Source: Kangiellaceae bacterium (lineage in GTDB: Bacteria > Pseudomonadota > Gammaproteobacteria > Enterobacterales > Kangiellaceae). Taken from it: DNA of 64,000 nucleotides. A program made the translations under genes and the position numbers. The stretch lies in NCBI GenBank assembly GCA_019090895.1, contig JAHRVB010000051.1, positions 1-64,000 on the forward strand. The letters run 5' to 3'. This document shows, one piece after another, positions 54,349 to 63,212 of this stretch. Under the pieces are notes generated by a model. The model ran no database searches and was not told where the DNA came from. It was given only the letters and a program-made list of their open reading frames with translations. The first letter of the stretch is position 1. Every line of letters starts with the position of its first letter.

Positions 54349-55047
54349 CTAGAAGATCGTCTTTTTCACAATATTTGCGGTAATTTGAGTGCCCAGCGCT
54401 TGTTTCTTAAAAATAACATTCAATTGGTCGGCGTCTTTATTCATCGTAATCACAGCACCGGTTTGTTGAGGATCTATAGCAGCACTTTGTGCGCTCCACC
54501 CTCTATCTGAAAATTTCTTCAGTAAAAACTGATAGCTTGTCGCAATTGTTTGCTGAGTATGAAATAAGAGAAAACGATTATTGGCACCAGGGTCCTTTTC
54601 ATAAATATCGTTGATGACTGTGGAATGTCTTGGTAGCGGAAAATTATTACCAAGCACAAAATTTTTACGAATGGCAGCCATGTGGCTTATACCCATATAC
54701 CCAGTAGTTTTACCCAAATAAGATTGGATTTTAGCCGTTAAAACAAACCCATCCTGTTTTGAGTTGATGTAAGTCCAATCATCGATAATCTTTTCGTCAT
54801 AAAGCGAATCTTCAATGGATTTCCACTTTTCTCGATAAAAATCGGTTACTTGAGACAGGGTCATATCGGTATCAATTTTCCAGGTTTTCATCGGAATACC
54901 ATTGAAAACCATATCTTCTGAAACAATATTAATTTTAACTTTTTTGGGAAACGACATATCAGGCCAATTATTTGCTTGGACCGAAAAACTTACTAATATT
55001 ACTAACGGAAGCAGAATTAATCTTTCTAAGTATTTTGTTATAAACAT
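54349..55047 (-). CDS. Exported protein of the Tad locus, 232 aa
   Basis: A signal peptide (LPLVILVSFSVQA) precedes a mature chain with two related alpha/beta repeats: LSQVTDFYREKWKSIED and SYQFLLKKFSDRGWSAQS. No domain is recognised. It overlaps the upstream TadE-like gene by 10 bases and precedes the small pilin, so it is likely a periplasmic part of the machine. Confidence 0.72.
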   Translation of the reverse strand: MFITKYLERLILLPLVILVSFSVQANNWPDMSFPKKVKINIVSEDMVFNGIPMKTWKIDTDMTLSQVTDFYREKWKSIEDSLYDEKIIDDWTYINSKQDGFVLTAKIQSYLGKTTGYMGISHMAAIRKNFVLGNNFPLPRHSTVINDIYEKDPGANNRFLLFHTQQTIATSYQFLLKKFSDRGWSAQSAAIDPQQTGAVITMNKDADQLNVIFKKQALGTQITANIVKKTIF

Positions 55048-55886
55048 TTTGTTCCACTCACTCTACACAATCGTTGTTCAGGCGCCTGCTCAGTATCAAC
55101 CCGACCTAAATCCAACCAACTAGTCCTAAGTTCTCTCGCAACCGGAAAAATCCCCAAGACGTCACGAACTGAATTAACAAAACCAAAATCGAGAATCGCA
55201 CTTGGTGTCAATCCTTGTACCATTTTAATATTATGATTCCTACCCGACGTATTCCACCCGTCGCCTAACACAAATAATTTGCTCTCGCTCGTCACTGAAA
55301 AACTTTCATCAAAGGGCAAAATTCCTGGTAACTCAGCAAACGTGTATGCCAGTTCACTACCGTACATCCCCTTATCGTTTACAGAAAATCCGCCAAAATC
55401 TAACAATGAAACAAGACCCCCAATATCACCCGTAAGACCTGGTGTGTCAGATTCTGTTACTCGAGCAGTAACGACTCGGTCTTGGTCGTCTCCCTCAGTT
55501 TTAGTTGCGTTTAGTAAAGAGACTCGTCCGCTCTCCGTGGTTTGGTAAGTAGCAAGCATTGGGTTAATATTATCGGCAACTGTCCACGTTTTTGTGAGTA
55601 AGGAATCATCACTGCTCAATGATTCTTCGTTATTTGAAAAAAATCGCCAGTGAATTTCCTGTTCCAACTCTTCATTGGATTTTGTTGCCGCATTGGATGT
55701 ATCTGATGGTGCGTTTTGGAACCAAACAGTTCTTTCCCATGCCATATAGCGAGCTGCTTGATCTGTAGCTTGAGTAGTTTCGACGAACTTACCAAGTAGT
55801 GGCAATAAAATGACCACAACAACTAGGACGCTGCCCATCGCAATCACGGCCTCAACAATCGCTTGCCCTTTGTTTCGTAAAATCAT
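55038..55886 (-). CDS. TadE/TadF-like minor pilin, 282 aa
   Basis: A prepilin-like N-terminus (GQAIVEAVIAMGSVLVVVVILLP would be cleaved after Gly) leads into an unusually long polar body with two Cys at the end (LCRVSGTKCL). The Glu after cleavage is kept. It lies between the TadG-like gene (10 bases) and the 232-aa gene. Confidence 0.8.
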   Translation of the reverse strand: MILRNKGQAIVEAVIAMGSVLVVVVILLPLLGKFVETTQATDQAARYMAWERTVWFQNAPSDTSNAATKSNEELEQEIHWRFFSNNEESLSSDDSLLTKTWTVADNINPMLATYQTTESGRVSLLNATKTEGDDQDRVVTARVTESDTPGLTGDIGGLVSLLDFGGFSVNDKGMYGSELAYTFAELPGILPFDESFSVTSESKLFVLGDGWNTSGRNHNIKMVQGLTPSAILDFGFVNSVRDVLGIFPVARELRTSWLDLGRVDTEQAPEQRLCRVSGTKCL

Positions 55887-55896
55887 TTATCTCTCC

Positions 55897-57294
55897 CTAC
55901 AACGCATTAATAATCAACATACTTAGCACTCGATCCGTACTGTTTGTATCAATCAGTCTTGGCTGCCAATAAGGGCTATAAAGATTGCCGAACTCGTATC
56001 GTCCATCGAGCCTCCTCATGGATGCTAGATCGTTGGGCCTTTTAAAATAAACGTCAGCCTTACTAATTGCACTCATATCACTGCCTGCTAACCTGCTGCC
56101 TTCTTCAATATTTAGCGAGGCTTCTCCCCAATGGGCCAACTCACCATCTATACCCTCGGATTTTGCATTAGCAGAAGTTCGTAGGTCGGAATCAGACTTT
56201 CCTAATATAACCCGTACACTTGGCGTATTATCTATCAGCCCATCATCCTTGATGTCATAAAAATCTTGTAACCCGCTGTAAGAACCCACTTCATTCATAT
56301 TACTCGCGGCCCAATTGGAAGTTATTGGATTCAAGTCCCAAGTGTTTCCCCAAATACCAGATTTCTTCTTATACATATTGTAGTTTTCACCTGAACGAGC
56401 CGATGCCCAACCAGTAGGAATGGCTTCATTCCACTTCCATCTGCAACTAAAGGGTTTGCATTTGTAATTTCCAAACCAGATGGCAACCGTGTCCATAGCT
56501 GTCCATGTCTCGGTGTTGTCCCCAGAGTCAACTAAGTCACTACCACCCGCTTTTTTTACCCTAATTTTGAAAACCAATAGATTCAAAGTAAACCAATTGT
56601 GTGTCCGGTATTTTGAAAAACGATCCCTTGAATCATTAGTGATCGAATGGAATTCCTTTTTTCTTGTTTTGTCGAATTCGTTGTCGCTGCTGGTATCAAT
56701 TGATTCTGGAAATTTCACCCAAGTCTGGTAGTTATCTGCAGTGAAAGTTGCTATAGAAGCAGCGCCAAAATTAATCTTTGGGTCATTGGCTTCAATGACT
56801 TTATTAGCCGTATCGTAAGATGCAAGGCCCATGGCTACATGAAACCCCTTCTGTCCAATTGAAATACCTTGAATCACATAGTCGGTAAGTGTTGTGGCGT
56901 ATTCTAGTATCGGTTGAGCAACCGAGTTGACAGCATCCATAACGCTATCGATAGCACTAGTTACAGCAGCAACATAAGGAATCCATGAAGTTATAGTCGC
57001 TAAATTATCTGCGGAGTTAGTTAACATTTCTAGCCAAGAAGACAACCCTACGTATTGCCCAATAGCCACTTGATTTGCGACCATCGCTCGATTGGTATAG
57101 GATTGAAAGTTTAGATCCCGTGCTACTAATACAGCCGCGCTGTATGCTGCAGCATCAGCAGTGTTTTGAAGTTTAACTCGTTCTTTAGAGAGAATTCCTG
57201 CGTTAAAAACGACTAACACAGTGATTGAAATTATACCCAAAAACAAGGTCACCAATATAAGGCTCTGACCTTTTTGCTTGTCTACGCGTTGCAT
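55897..57294 (-). CDS. TadG-like pilus protein, 465 aa
   Basis: A membrane-anchored protein. One N-terminal helix (ILVTLFLGIISITVLVVF) is followed by ERVKLQNTADAAAYSAAVLVA, the TadG/Tad-like motif. The large extracytoplasmic body has no VWA MIDAS, unlike many TadG proteins; the VWA in this locus is in a separate protein. The start at 57294 has AGGGA 5 bases upstream; an ATG at 57324 is weaker. It is just after the pilin terminator. Confidence 0.84.
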   Translation of the reverse strand: MQRVDKQKGQSLILVTLFLGIISITVLVVFNAGILSKERVKLQNTADAAAYSAAVLVARDLNFQSYTNRAMVANQVAIGQYVGLSSWLEMLTNSADNLATITSWIPYVAAVTSAIDSVMDAVNSVAQPILEYATTLTDYVIQGISIGQKGFHVAMGLASYDTANKVIEANDPKINFGAASIATFTADNYQTWVKFPESIDTSSDNEFDKTRKKEFHSITNDSRDRFSKYRTHNWFTLNLLVFKIRVKKAGGSDLVDSGDNTETWTAMDTVAIWFGNYKCKPFSCRWKWNEAIPTGWASARSGENYNMYKKKSGIWGNTWDLNPITSNWAASNMNEVGSYSGLQDFYDIKDDGLIDNTPSVRVILGKSDSDLRTSANAKSEGIDGELAHWGEASLNIEEGSRLAGSDMSAISKADVYFKRPNDLASMRRLDGRYEFGNLYSPYWQPRLIDTNSTDRVLSMLIINAL

Positions 57295-57330
57295 TGCTAT
57301 CCCTGTCTTCCTATTAAAAAACACATTAGA

Positions 57331-57361
57331 AAAAGGAAAACCCTGAGAGGGTTTTCCTTTT
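57331..57361 (-). terminator. Pilin terminator or attenuator
   Basis: Fourteen-base perfect arms (57331-57344 and 57348-57361) surround a GAG loop. On the minus strand the stem follows the second pilin gene by 34 bases and is followed by a T-rich run. It is likely to stop most transcription after the pilins, so the pilins would be made in excess of the machinery downstream. Confidence 0.85.
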
Positions 57362-57394
57362 CTTCAAACTGGAAACAAAATTATTAAGTACGAC

Positions 57395-57694
57395 TTAGTC
57401 TATGCCGGTACCACTATCGCTTCCATCACCTTGAGCGGCACCTTCGTTATAATTACTTAGGTTGTACTCTTGGTTAGCAAGATCGTTTGCATCATTGGCG
57501 TTGGTTTGCGCTTGGCTTATCTGGCCACCTGAATCCTGGCCAGATACTTCCATCGTTAAACCCGCGACTTGATTCCGAATTGATTCTCCGAACAAAGCGT
57601 AGGTTCCAATTGCGGCAACTGCGATCAAAGCGACAACAATAATAAACTCAGTCATACCCTGTCCCCGCGAATATAGCTGGTTAAGAGTTTTCAT
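57395..57694 (-). CDS. Flp-type major pilin 2, 99 aa
   Basis: A prepilin with cleavage motif RGQGMTEFIIVVALIAVAAIG, followed by YALFGESIRNQVAG. The tail carries EYNLSNYNEGAAQ, shared with pilin 1. It is longer than classic Flp pilins (about 60-75 aa). The ATG at 57694 is 10 bases after the pilin 1 stop; an ATG 33 bases upstream would overlap pilin 1. It is a tandem duplicate. Confidence 0.9.
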   Translation of the reverse strand: MKTLNQLYSRGQGMTEFIIVVALIAVAAIGTYALFGESIRNQVAGLTMEVSGQDSGGQISQAQTNANDANDLANQEYNLSNYNEGAAQGDGSDSGTGID

Positions 57695-57704
57695 GAGTTT
57701 TAGC

Positions 57705-57986
57705 CTATGGATTATCTTGAGCTGCACCTTCGTTGTAATTACTTAGGTTATATTCTTCGTTGGCAAGAGCATCACCTTCAGTAGCTGAAGTTTGAGCTTG
57801 TTGGATTTGAGTGCTTGAATCTTGACCTGAAATTTCAGATGTTAAACCAGCAACTTGATTTCGAATTGATTGACCGAAGAAACCGTAAGTACCAATCGCT
57901 GCAACTGCGATGAGTGCAACGATTATGATGTACTCAGTCATGCCCTGGCCAAGTTGACGACGATTTAAATTATTGAATTTATTCAT
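57705..57986 (-). CDS. Flp-type major pilin 1, 93 aa
   Basis: A prepilin with cleavage motif LGQGMTEYIIIVALIAVAAIG, then YGFFGQSIRNQVAG and the same EYNLSNYNEGAAQ end as pilin 2. An AAGGA ribosome-binding site lies about 9 bases before the ATG. It is the first gene of the Tad array, after a 581-base region with an unusual palindrome. The prepilin peptidase must be elsewhere. Confidence 0.92.
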   Translation of the reverse strand: MNKFNNLNRRQLGQGMTEYIIIVALIAVAAIGTYGFFGQSIRNQVAGLTSEISGQDSSTQIQQAQTSATEGDALANEEYNLSNYNEGAAQDNP

Positions 57987-58567
57987 TTTAGATATCCTTA
58001 TTTATCGCGTGAATTTTTTGAGTTGTTTTTATCCAGAAAATTAGCAATGCAAAGGATTTTGTTTTTACGCAAAATACAAACCGATTTAAACTGCAAGAAA
58101 AATAAAATAAATTCTTTAAATTCGATTATTGCAAACGACTAACTTCCCAAGCGAGAGAATCTCTTAATCGCCAATTTCAGTCAAGGTTAATAATACCGAC
58201 TTTTTAACATCACCACGAAAATGAGACTTCGATCACAAAACAAACCAAATTAATATCACACACTGAGTTTTTATCGCACAGCAACAAACAAACTAGTATC
58301 TAATTTCGCTCCTTTAAATCTCATTTTGAAATACGCAAATAACAAAAAGTGATAACCTCTTTTTGCAATCTAAATGATTCCAATTAAATTAACCGCTCAT
58401 TAACAAATTATTAATTTAATTCGAAACGAATTATTTATAGGCACTTAGAAAACTCATCTTTCGAACTTAAACTTAAACTTAAGTTTAAGTTTAAGTTTAA
58501 GTTCGACTGAAAACGATTTGAATAATTCTAACTTTGAAAGTTACTAGAATATTGTACGCTCACTTAA
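57987..58567. promoter_or_regulatory. Regulatory region upstream of the Tad array
   Basis: This 581-base AT-rich region lies between the pilins and the DUF4892-OmpA gene. It must contain the pilin promoter on the minus strand. It holds a 7-bp inverted repeat (TAATTCG-AAA-CGAATTA, 58417-58433) and a 46-bp palindrome (58461-58506). A minus-strand GG-N10-GC (58069-58082) weakly resembles a sigma54 core. No small gene is visible. Confidence 0.6.
58461..58506. repeat. 46-bp near-perfect palindrome made of hexamer repeats
   Basis: Arms of 22 bp are perfect reverse complements around a central GT. The left arm is built from ACTTAA units, the right arm from TTAAGT units, so each strand also reads as a tandem 6-bp repeat. 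The ends are TCGAA and TTCGA. It lies 62 bases after the DUF4892-OmpA stop and 475 bases before the pilins. It can form a long hairpin or cruciform. Confidence 0.95.
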
Positions 58568-59482
58568 TCACGAACTTTCTTTGAGTAAAATATCCACTCT
58601 TCGGTCTTGAACTCTTATCTTTGCAGAAGAACTTCCTTGAGAAGCGTTAATCGCTCCGAACCCTATAGTTTCTACTTTACTTTCAGGTATAGCAAAAAGT
58701 TCAACCAGCCTTTTCTTTACTTGCTCTGCTCTTTTTGTTGATAACGCTTGGTTATACTCGTCACTTCCTGACTCGTCAGCGAACCCCTGAACAATCAACA
58801 CTTGTTGCTCAGAGATAGCTTTCTCAACCATTGCTCTAGCACTCCCTAGTTGATTCAACGCTACATTATATTGATCACTTTCAAAGTAAATATTTACTTT
58901 AGCGTGGTTGTCGATTCCGACTACCACATCAAAAACGCCCCTTGGTTGACCTGCAAGTTCGTTAACATAAAATGCTACGGTCGTATTTCCATGGTTAGCA
59001 ACAAGATATTGTTGTTTCAGGTCTATCTCTCCGAGGTGGTTGTATAAATATGACTTCCAACCCAATGCCGATCCACATTCTTCTTTTGCACAGTTAAAAA
59101 GTTCTTCGAAACCTTGCTCCTTTAAATCATTACTTGCCCTTTCTAAAATCTCATCAGGCGATGTTGATTTGGGGTAATCATAGACTATACGAGTGATATC
59201 ACCTGAAAGTGTCTCAATTCGTTGTACTCGGTAGCCCGTCTCCTCTGGCTCATCCGATTCTTCAAAATTTATGGTTCCCATGATTAGTTCATAGTCACTT
59301 TTCTTTTTGAATTGATAGTCAAACATCACTGCACCCGGAAAGCGATTCATCAAATGATGGTCGCTCGCTCCAGAAATCTTTGCATCATAACTCTTAAACT
59401 TGACTTCTTCTTTTGCCGACACCTGATTACTCAAGATTAATAGAGCTGAAGAGAGTAACACTCCTTTAACTACACCGTTCAT
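58568..59482 (-). CDS. DUF4892 plus OmpA-like protein
   Basis: A 304-aa exported protein with a signal peptide ending near residue 23 (NQVSAKE). A DUF4892-like domain (about 30-185) leads into a C-terminal OmpA-like peptidoglycan-binding domain with VQGFADESGSDEYNQALSTK and RRVDILL. This domain anchors envelope proteins to the cell wall. It precedes the Tad array but is separated by the palindrome. Confidence 0.85.
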   Translation of the reverse strand: MNGVVKGVLLSSALLILSNQVSAKEEVKFKSYDAKISGASDHHLMNRFPGAVMFDYQFKKKSDYELIMGTINFEESDEPEETGYRVQRIETLSGDITRIVYDYPKSTSPDEILERASNDLKEQGFEELFNCAKEECGSALGWKSYLYNHLGEIDLKQQYLVANHGNTTVAFYVNELAGQPRGVFDVVVGIDNHAKVNIYFESDQYNVALNQLGSARAMVEKAISEQQVLIVQGFADESGSDEYNQALSTKRAEQVKKRLVELFAIPESKVETIGFGAINASQGSSSAKIRVQDRRVDILLKESS

Positions 59483-59857
59483 AAAACATCTCCGTGGATT
59501 CTTATATATATTAATTTTTATTAGTTCAAAATATTTTTCTGTAACACTGAATTCAATTATTATTTTTGTATAAATCGATTTAACTGGCCTAGCACCTGCT
59601 CAACTTGAGCAAGCATTTAATAAACGTTGGCTACTTTAAACGATCACAAACAATGATGTCCACTAACAAAACGTTATGACTTTTCGATGCGAGGAATCAT
59701 TTAATATTTTGGCGACTGTTTCACAAATCAATTAAAGATTCAGACTTTAACTTAAAGATGATGTTTATTATTGGATAACTGGTTTGTTCAGTTCTTGTTA
59801 ATTTTGATAAGCTCAAACTAACCGACAATTCTATTTAACTTTGAACTAGGAAAATTC
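59483..59857. promoter_or_regulatory. Divergent intergenic region with a 15-bp palindrome
   Basis: This 375-base region separates the DUF4892-OmpA gene and the Asp-box gene. It carries the perfect palindrome TGCTCAA-C-TTGAGCA (59597-59611), a possible operator. It must hold both promoters. No gene is visible. Confidence 0.5.
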
Positions 59858-62800
59858 ATGTTTTTTGACAGGACTATTTTAATACGCTCTTTGTTTGTAT
59901 TTGTTTTTTTGTTTACATATCAAAATGTACACGCAGAAAAATGGCTACCAATAGGACCTCAGGGTGGCAATATATTTTCACTCGTAGGACACCAAGATAA
60001 ACCAGAGCGACTTTTTGCATCAGTAACGTCGGCCGGATTATACGTTAGCGATAATTCTGGAGATACTTGGGATAAAATTCCAGCGTTCAGTAATCGAACT
60101 CACTTTGGCGCATTAGCTATAGCTTCCACTGACTCAAATACAATTTATGCCGGAGCAGCGGGCAGCAACGAAATGTTTCGCTCAACAGATGGAGGTATTA
60201 ATTGGCAGGAGATTTCTGTCAACTTACCGGTTGGTAATTTTGTTGGACATATTTCACAGATCATAGTTGATTCGTCAAACTCTCAGCATATCGTCATTCG
60301 TATAGGTGGCAACGAAGTATTTCTTAACGCTGAAATTTACCAGTCGTTAAATGCCGGAGACAGCTGGGAAATGATAACACTCCCTTCGTTGAACATTTCA
60401 TCCTATATTACAGATTTTACATTAGTATCAGGTCGAGTAGCACTTTCAGTTCACAATGACTTTGAATCGGGAGACGGAATTTACCGACAATCAACGATTG
60501 ATAATTCCTGGGTCAATATCACTCCCAACCAATCAACCAGCAATGACCACGGTTTTTCAAGCATCGTCAGTTCCAATGATGGTAACCAGCTGTTTGCACT
60601 TGGGATAGATGGCATTTGGATTTCAGACAATAGCGGTAGCAGTTGGTCACTACAAAACAGTGGGTTAATAAGCTGTCCAATTCCAGGCATGACTTGTGAT
60701 TCACAAGATAAACTAGTTCTGGCTGATAGGCTGTTGCAGGACCCTGTCGATGACCAAGTAATGTTTGCTTATCAAGCGTTGTCTTCCTTTCTATGGAAAA
60801 GCGAAGACAGGGGACTAACTTGGCAATTTATCAATACCGATCAGAATATTCAATCCTTACTCTCACTTGGCGATGAGAAACTCTACCTAGGGGATATTGG
60901 CGATGGTGTTTTTTATAACAACTTCTGGTCGGGAAATAACTGGCAACAAAAATCGATTGGATTAAATAATAGTTATGTTGCCGACTTTAAAATAAACCCT
61001 ATTAAAGACGAAGACATTATAATGGCATCTTATTATCAAGGGATGTTGCACTCTTCAAACAATGGCTCCGACTGGAGTACTATTAATCAAGGCTTGAAAA
61101 TCGAAGGATTACCAGAGAGTTATAACAATCAACTAAAAGCCCTTATTCGCCCAGAAAACTTATGGGTCGACCACAACAACTCTTCACTAATGTTACTGAG
61201 CACGAGCCTTATCGGTAGTAACAATGGTTTGTATCGCACCATTGATGCCGGTCAGTCATGGAATAAAATCAAAGCAGGGTTACCTTCTTTTGTTTCTGTA
61301 TCAAAAATATTACGCACTTCAGTTGCTGGTTCTGCTATTTTCCTGGGGTCTCCGCTAGATGGTCTTTTTATCTCAAATGATGAAGGCATCAGTTGGCAAA
61401 AATCAGAGCAACCAGAAGTCAGTCGGGTTGACGGAATGACTCTGAGCGAAAACGGAACATTGTATGTCATTGCCAAACAAAGTTCGGTAGATTCAAGAAA
61501 ACTATGGCGCAGTGAAGATCAGGGACAGTCTTTCCAGCAATTAAATATAGGCGTCGACCTACAGCTGGATAACATTTTCACGAATCAAATCTTAGCGAAT
61601 TCAGCCTTATTTGTAACCACCGAGATAGAACTGGACATCGATCTTAACGTTGTTCAGCCTAACAAACTTTTCCGTAGTACCAATAACGGTACCAGTTGGC
61701 AGCAAATGTCCTTCAATACTGAACGTGGAGCAATTTCAGCCATTGAAATCGCCCCTAACGATATTAATACCGTTTATTTGGGTACTGGATTTGACCTTAC
61801 TACTGATGGTGAACATTTATTCAAGTCGACCGACAACGGCACGACTTTCATTCCAATTGCAGGAGATGTGGAGCCATTAGACATTCGCCATATTTTAGCA
61901 AACCCGCATCAACCTGATGAAATCTATATAGCAACCTACAGCGGTGGATTATACAAGTCCAATTTGCTACCAAACATTAATATATCCGCACCAACCCAAA
62001 CAAGCACCGGTGCAACCGTGCAACTTGACGGTTCAGGAAGCAATGATAGAGAAGGTGCTATTGCCGAATTTGAGTGGCAACAAACTGGTGGTACGGCAGT
62101 CACCATTTCAAATAGTCATACCGCAATTGCCGAATTCACGGCACCAATTGAAACATCTAACTTACTATTTACACTCACGGTTACAGACGGACAAGGAGAA
62201 TCAACCGAACAGGATTTAGAGGTGATAGTCACGAACAATCAACTTCCAACGGCTATAATCAACGCGCCTACAGTGGTTAACTATGTTGATAATATTCAAC
62301 TTGATGGAAGTGGAAGTAATGACAGTGATGGTACGATTGTTAATTATCAATGGACGCAGTTGTCAGGTGTGGAAGTGAGTTTGGATAATTCGGAATCTTC
62401 ATTGGCTAGTTTTGATGCGCCTCAAGAACCGGGCAATTTGAGCTTTATGCTGACGATAACCGACAATGATGGCGGCCAAACTGATAGTTCCATCACTATT
62501 TACGTAAACCAACCTCCAGAGATTGTACTTGAATCGTCGATGGCTGTAACCGGTGGAGCAACAGTAAATATCAGCGCAACCATTGCTGACTCGGACAGTG
62601 ATATTGAAAGCATCGCCTGGAACCAAGTATCTGGACCAACAATAGCGCTTAGCGATGTCAACAACCAACAAGTTACATTTATAGCCCCCGATCAATCCGC
62701 TACGGTGGTACTAAGCATTCAAGTCACCGATACCTATTTAGCGGTTTCACAGCAGCAAATAAATATTATTATTACTGCAAGCGCTGCGAGCGATGATAGT

Positions 62801-62887
62801 GGCAGCTCTAAAAGTAGCGGAAGTGGCGCACTGTCGTTTTTATTATTGATTATGCTTACATTTTCCCGCAGAAACGCTCGGACTTAA
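59858..62887 (+). CDS. Large Asp-box (BNR) and PKD-like surface protein with GlyGly-CTERM tail
   Basis: A 1009-aa protein with a signal peptide (residues 1-26). About eleven Asp-box motifs of the type S-x-D-x-G-x-T-W (SDNSGDTW, STDGGINW, SEDRGLTW, STNNGTSW) build a beta-propeller (about 27-705). Three PKD/REJ-like domains follow (LDGSGSNDREG, LDGSGSNDSDG). The C-terminus (KSSGSGALSFLLLIMLTFSRRN) is a GlyGly-CTERM-like tail. AGGAAA lies 6 bases before the ATG. Asp-box propellers occur in sialidases and in secreted non-enzymatic proteins; catalytic residues are not seen. Confidence 0.87.
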   Translation: MFFDRTILIRSLFVFVFLFTYQNVHAEKWLPIGPQGGNIFSLVGHQDKPERLFASVTSAGLYVSDNSGDTWDKIPAFSNRTHFGALAIASTDSNTIYAGAAGSNEMFRSTDGGINWQEISVNLPVGNFVGHISQIIVDSSNSQHIVIRIGGNEVFLNAEIYQSLNAGDSWEMITLPSLNISSYITDFTLVSGRVALSVHNDFESGDGIYRQSTIDNSWVNITPNQSTSNDHGFSSIVSSNDGNQLFALGIDGIWISDNSGSSWSLQNSGLISCPIPGMTCDSQDKLVLADRLLQDPVDDQVMFAYQALSSFLWKSEDRGLTWQFINTDQNIQSLLSLGDEKLYLGDIGDGVFYNNFWSGNNWQQKSIGLNNSYVADFKINPIKDEDIIMASYYQGMLHSSNNGSDWSTINQGLKIEGLPESYNNQLKALIRPENLWVDHNNSSLMLLSTSLIGSNNGLYRTIDAGQSWNKIKAGLPSFVSVSKILRTSVAGSAIFLGSPLDGLFISNDEGISWQKSEQPEVSRVDGMTLSENGTLYVIAKQSSVDSRKLWRSEDQGQSFQQLNIGVDLQLDNIFTNQILANSALFVTTEIELDIDLNVVQPNKLFRSTNNGTSWQQMSFNTERGAISAIEIAPNDINTVYLGTGFDLTTDGEHLFKSTDNGTTFIPIAGDVEPLDIRHILANPHQPDEIYIATYSGGLYKSNLLPNINISAPTQTSTGATVQLDGSGSNDREGAIAEFEWQQTGGTAVTISNSHTAIAEFTAPIETSNLLFTLTVTDGQGESTEQDLEVIVTNNQLPTAIINAPTVVNYVDNIQLDGSGSNDSDGTIVNYQWTQLSGVEVSLDNSESSLASFDAPQEPGNLSFMLTITDNDGGQTDSSITIYVNQPPEIVLESSMAVTGGATVNISATIADSDSDIESIAWNQVSGPTIALSDVNNQQVTFIAPDQSATVVLSIQVTDTYLAVSQQQINIIITASAASDDSGSSKSSGSGALSFLLLIMLTFSRRNART

Positions 62888-62895
62888 GTTTATTC

Positions 62896-62927
62896 AACTA
62901 GGGTTCTAAATTCGTAGTACCCTAGTT
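62896..62927 (+). terminator. Hairpin after the Asp-box gene
   Basis: AACTAGGGT (62896-62904) and ACCCTAGTT (62919-62927) are perfect 9-bp arms around a 14-base loop, starting 9 bases after the stop. Only a weak T-run follows, so it may be an imperfect terminator. The rest of the spacer to base 63212 holds no visible gene. Confidence 0.5.
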
Positions 62928-63212
62928 TGGCTTTCCTAATACCCCCTTATTAGTACCATACCTTTTAGCCTCAGCTCTTCTTCGATATCTACTTCAAGAA
63001 ATAGGGAATAATTTCAATTCAAGTTCGTTAGCGATCAAGGTTACCGATTAATGCTCCACTTGTAGCTATGGGCGATCAATGTGTCCTAAGAAGTCGAACT
63101 AATAATATATTTTCATTGATCTGTAATAAACTGACTAATGTTGCGACTAACAGTCGTAATAGTACGAACATTCCACAAAGAATTTACACCTAAAATAAAC
63201 AAGGAAATCCTT

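Noticed and set aside
58069..58082. Sigma54 promoter for the pilins
   Set aside because: Only GG and GC at the right spacing match; the rest of the -24 element does not fit.
58461..58506. Possible CRISPR-like or simple repeat
   Set aside because: There is no spacer structure and no cas gene; the sequence is one palindrome built of hexamers, not an array.
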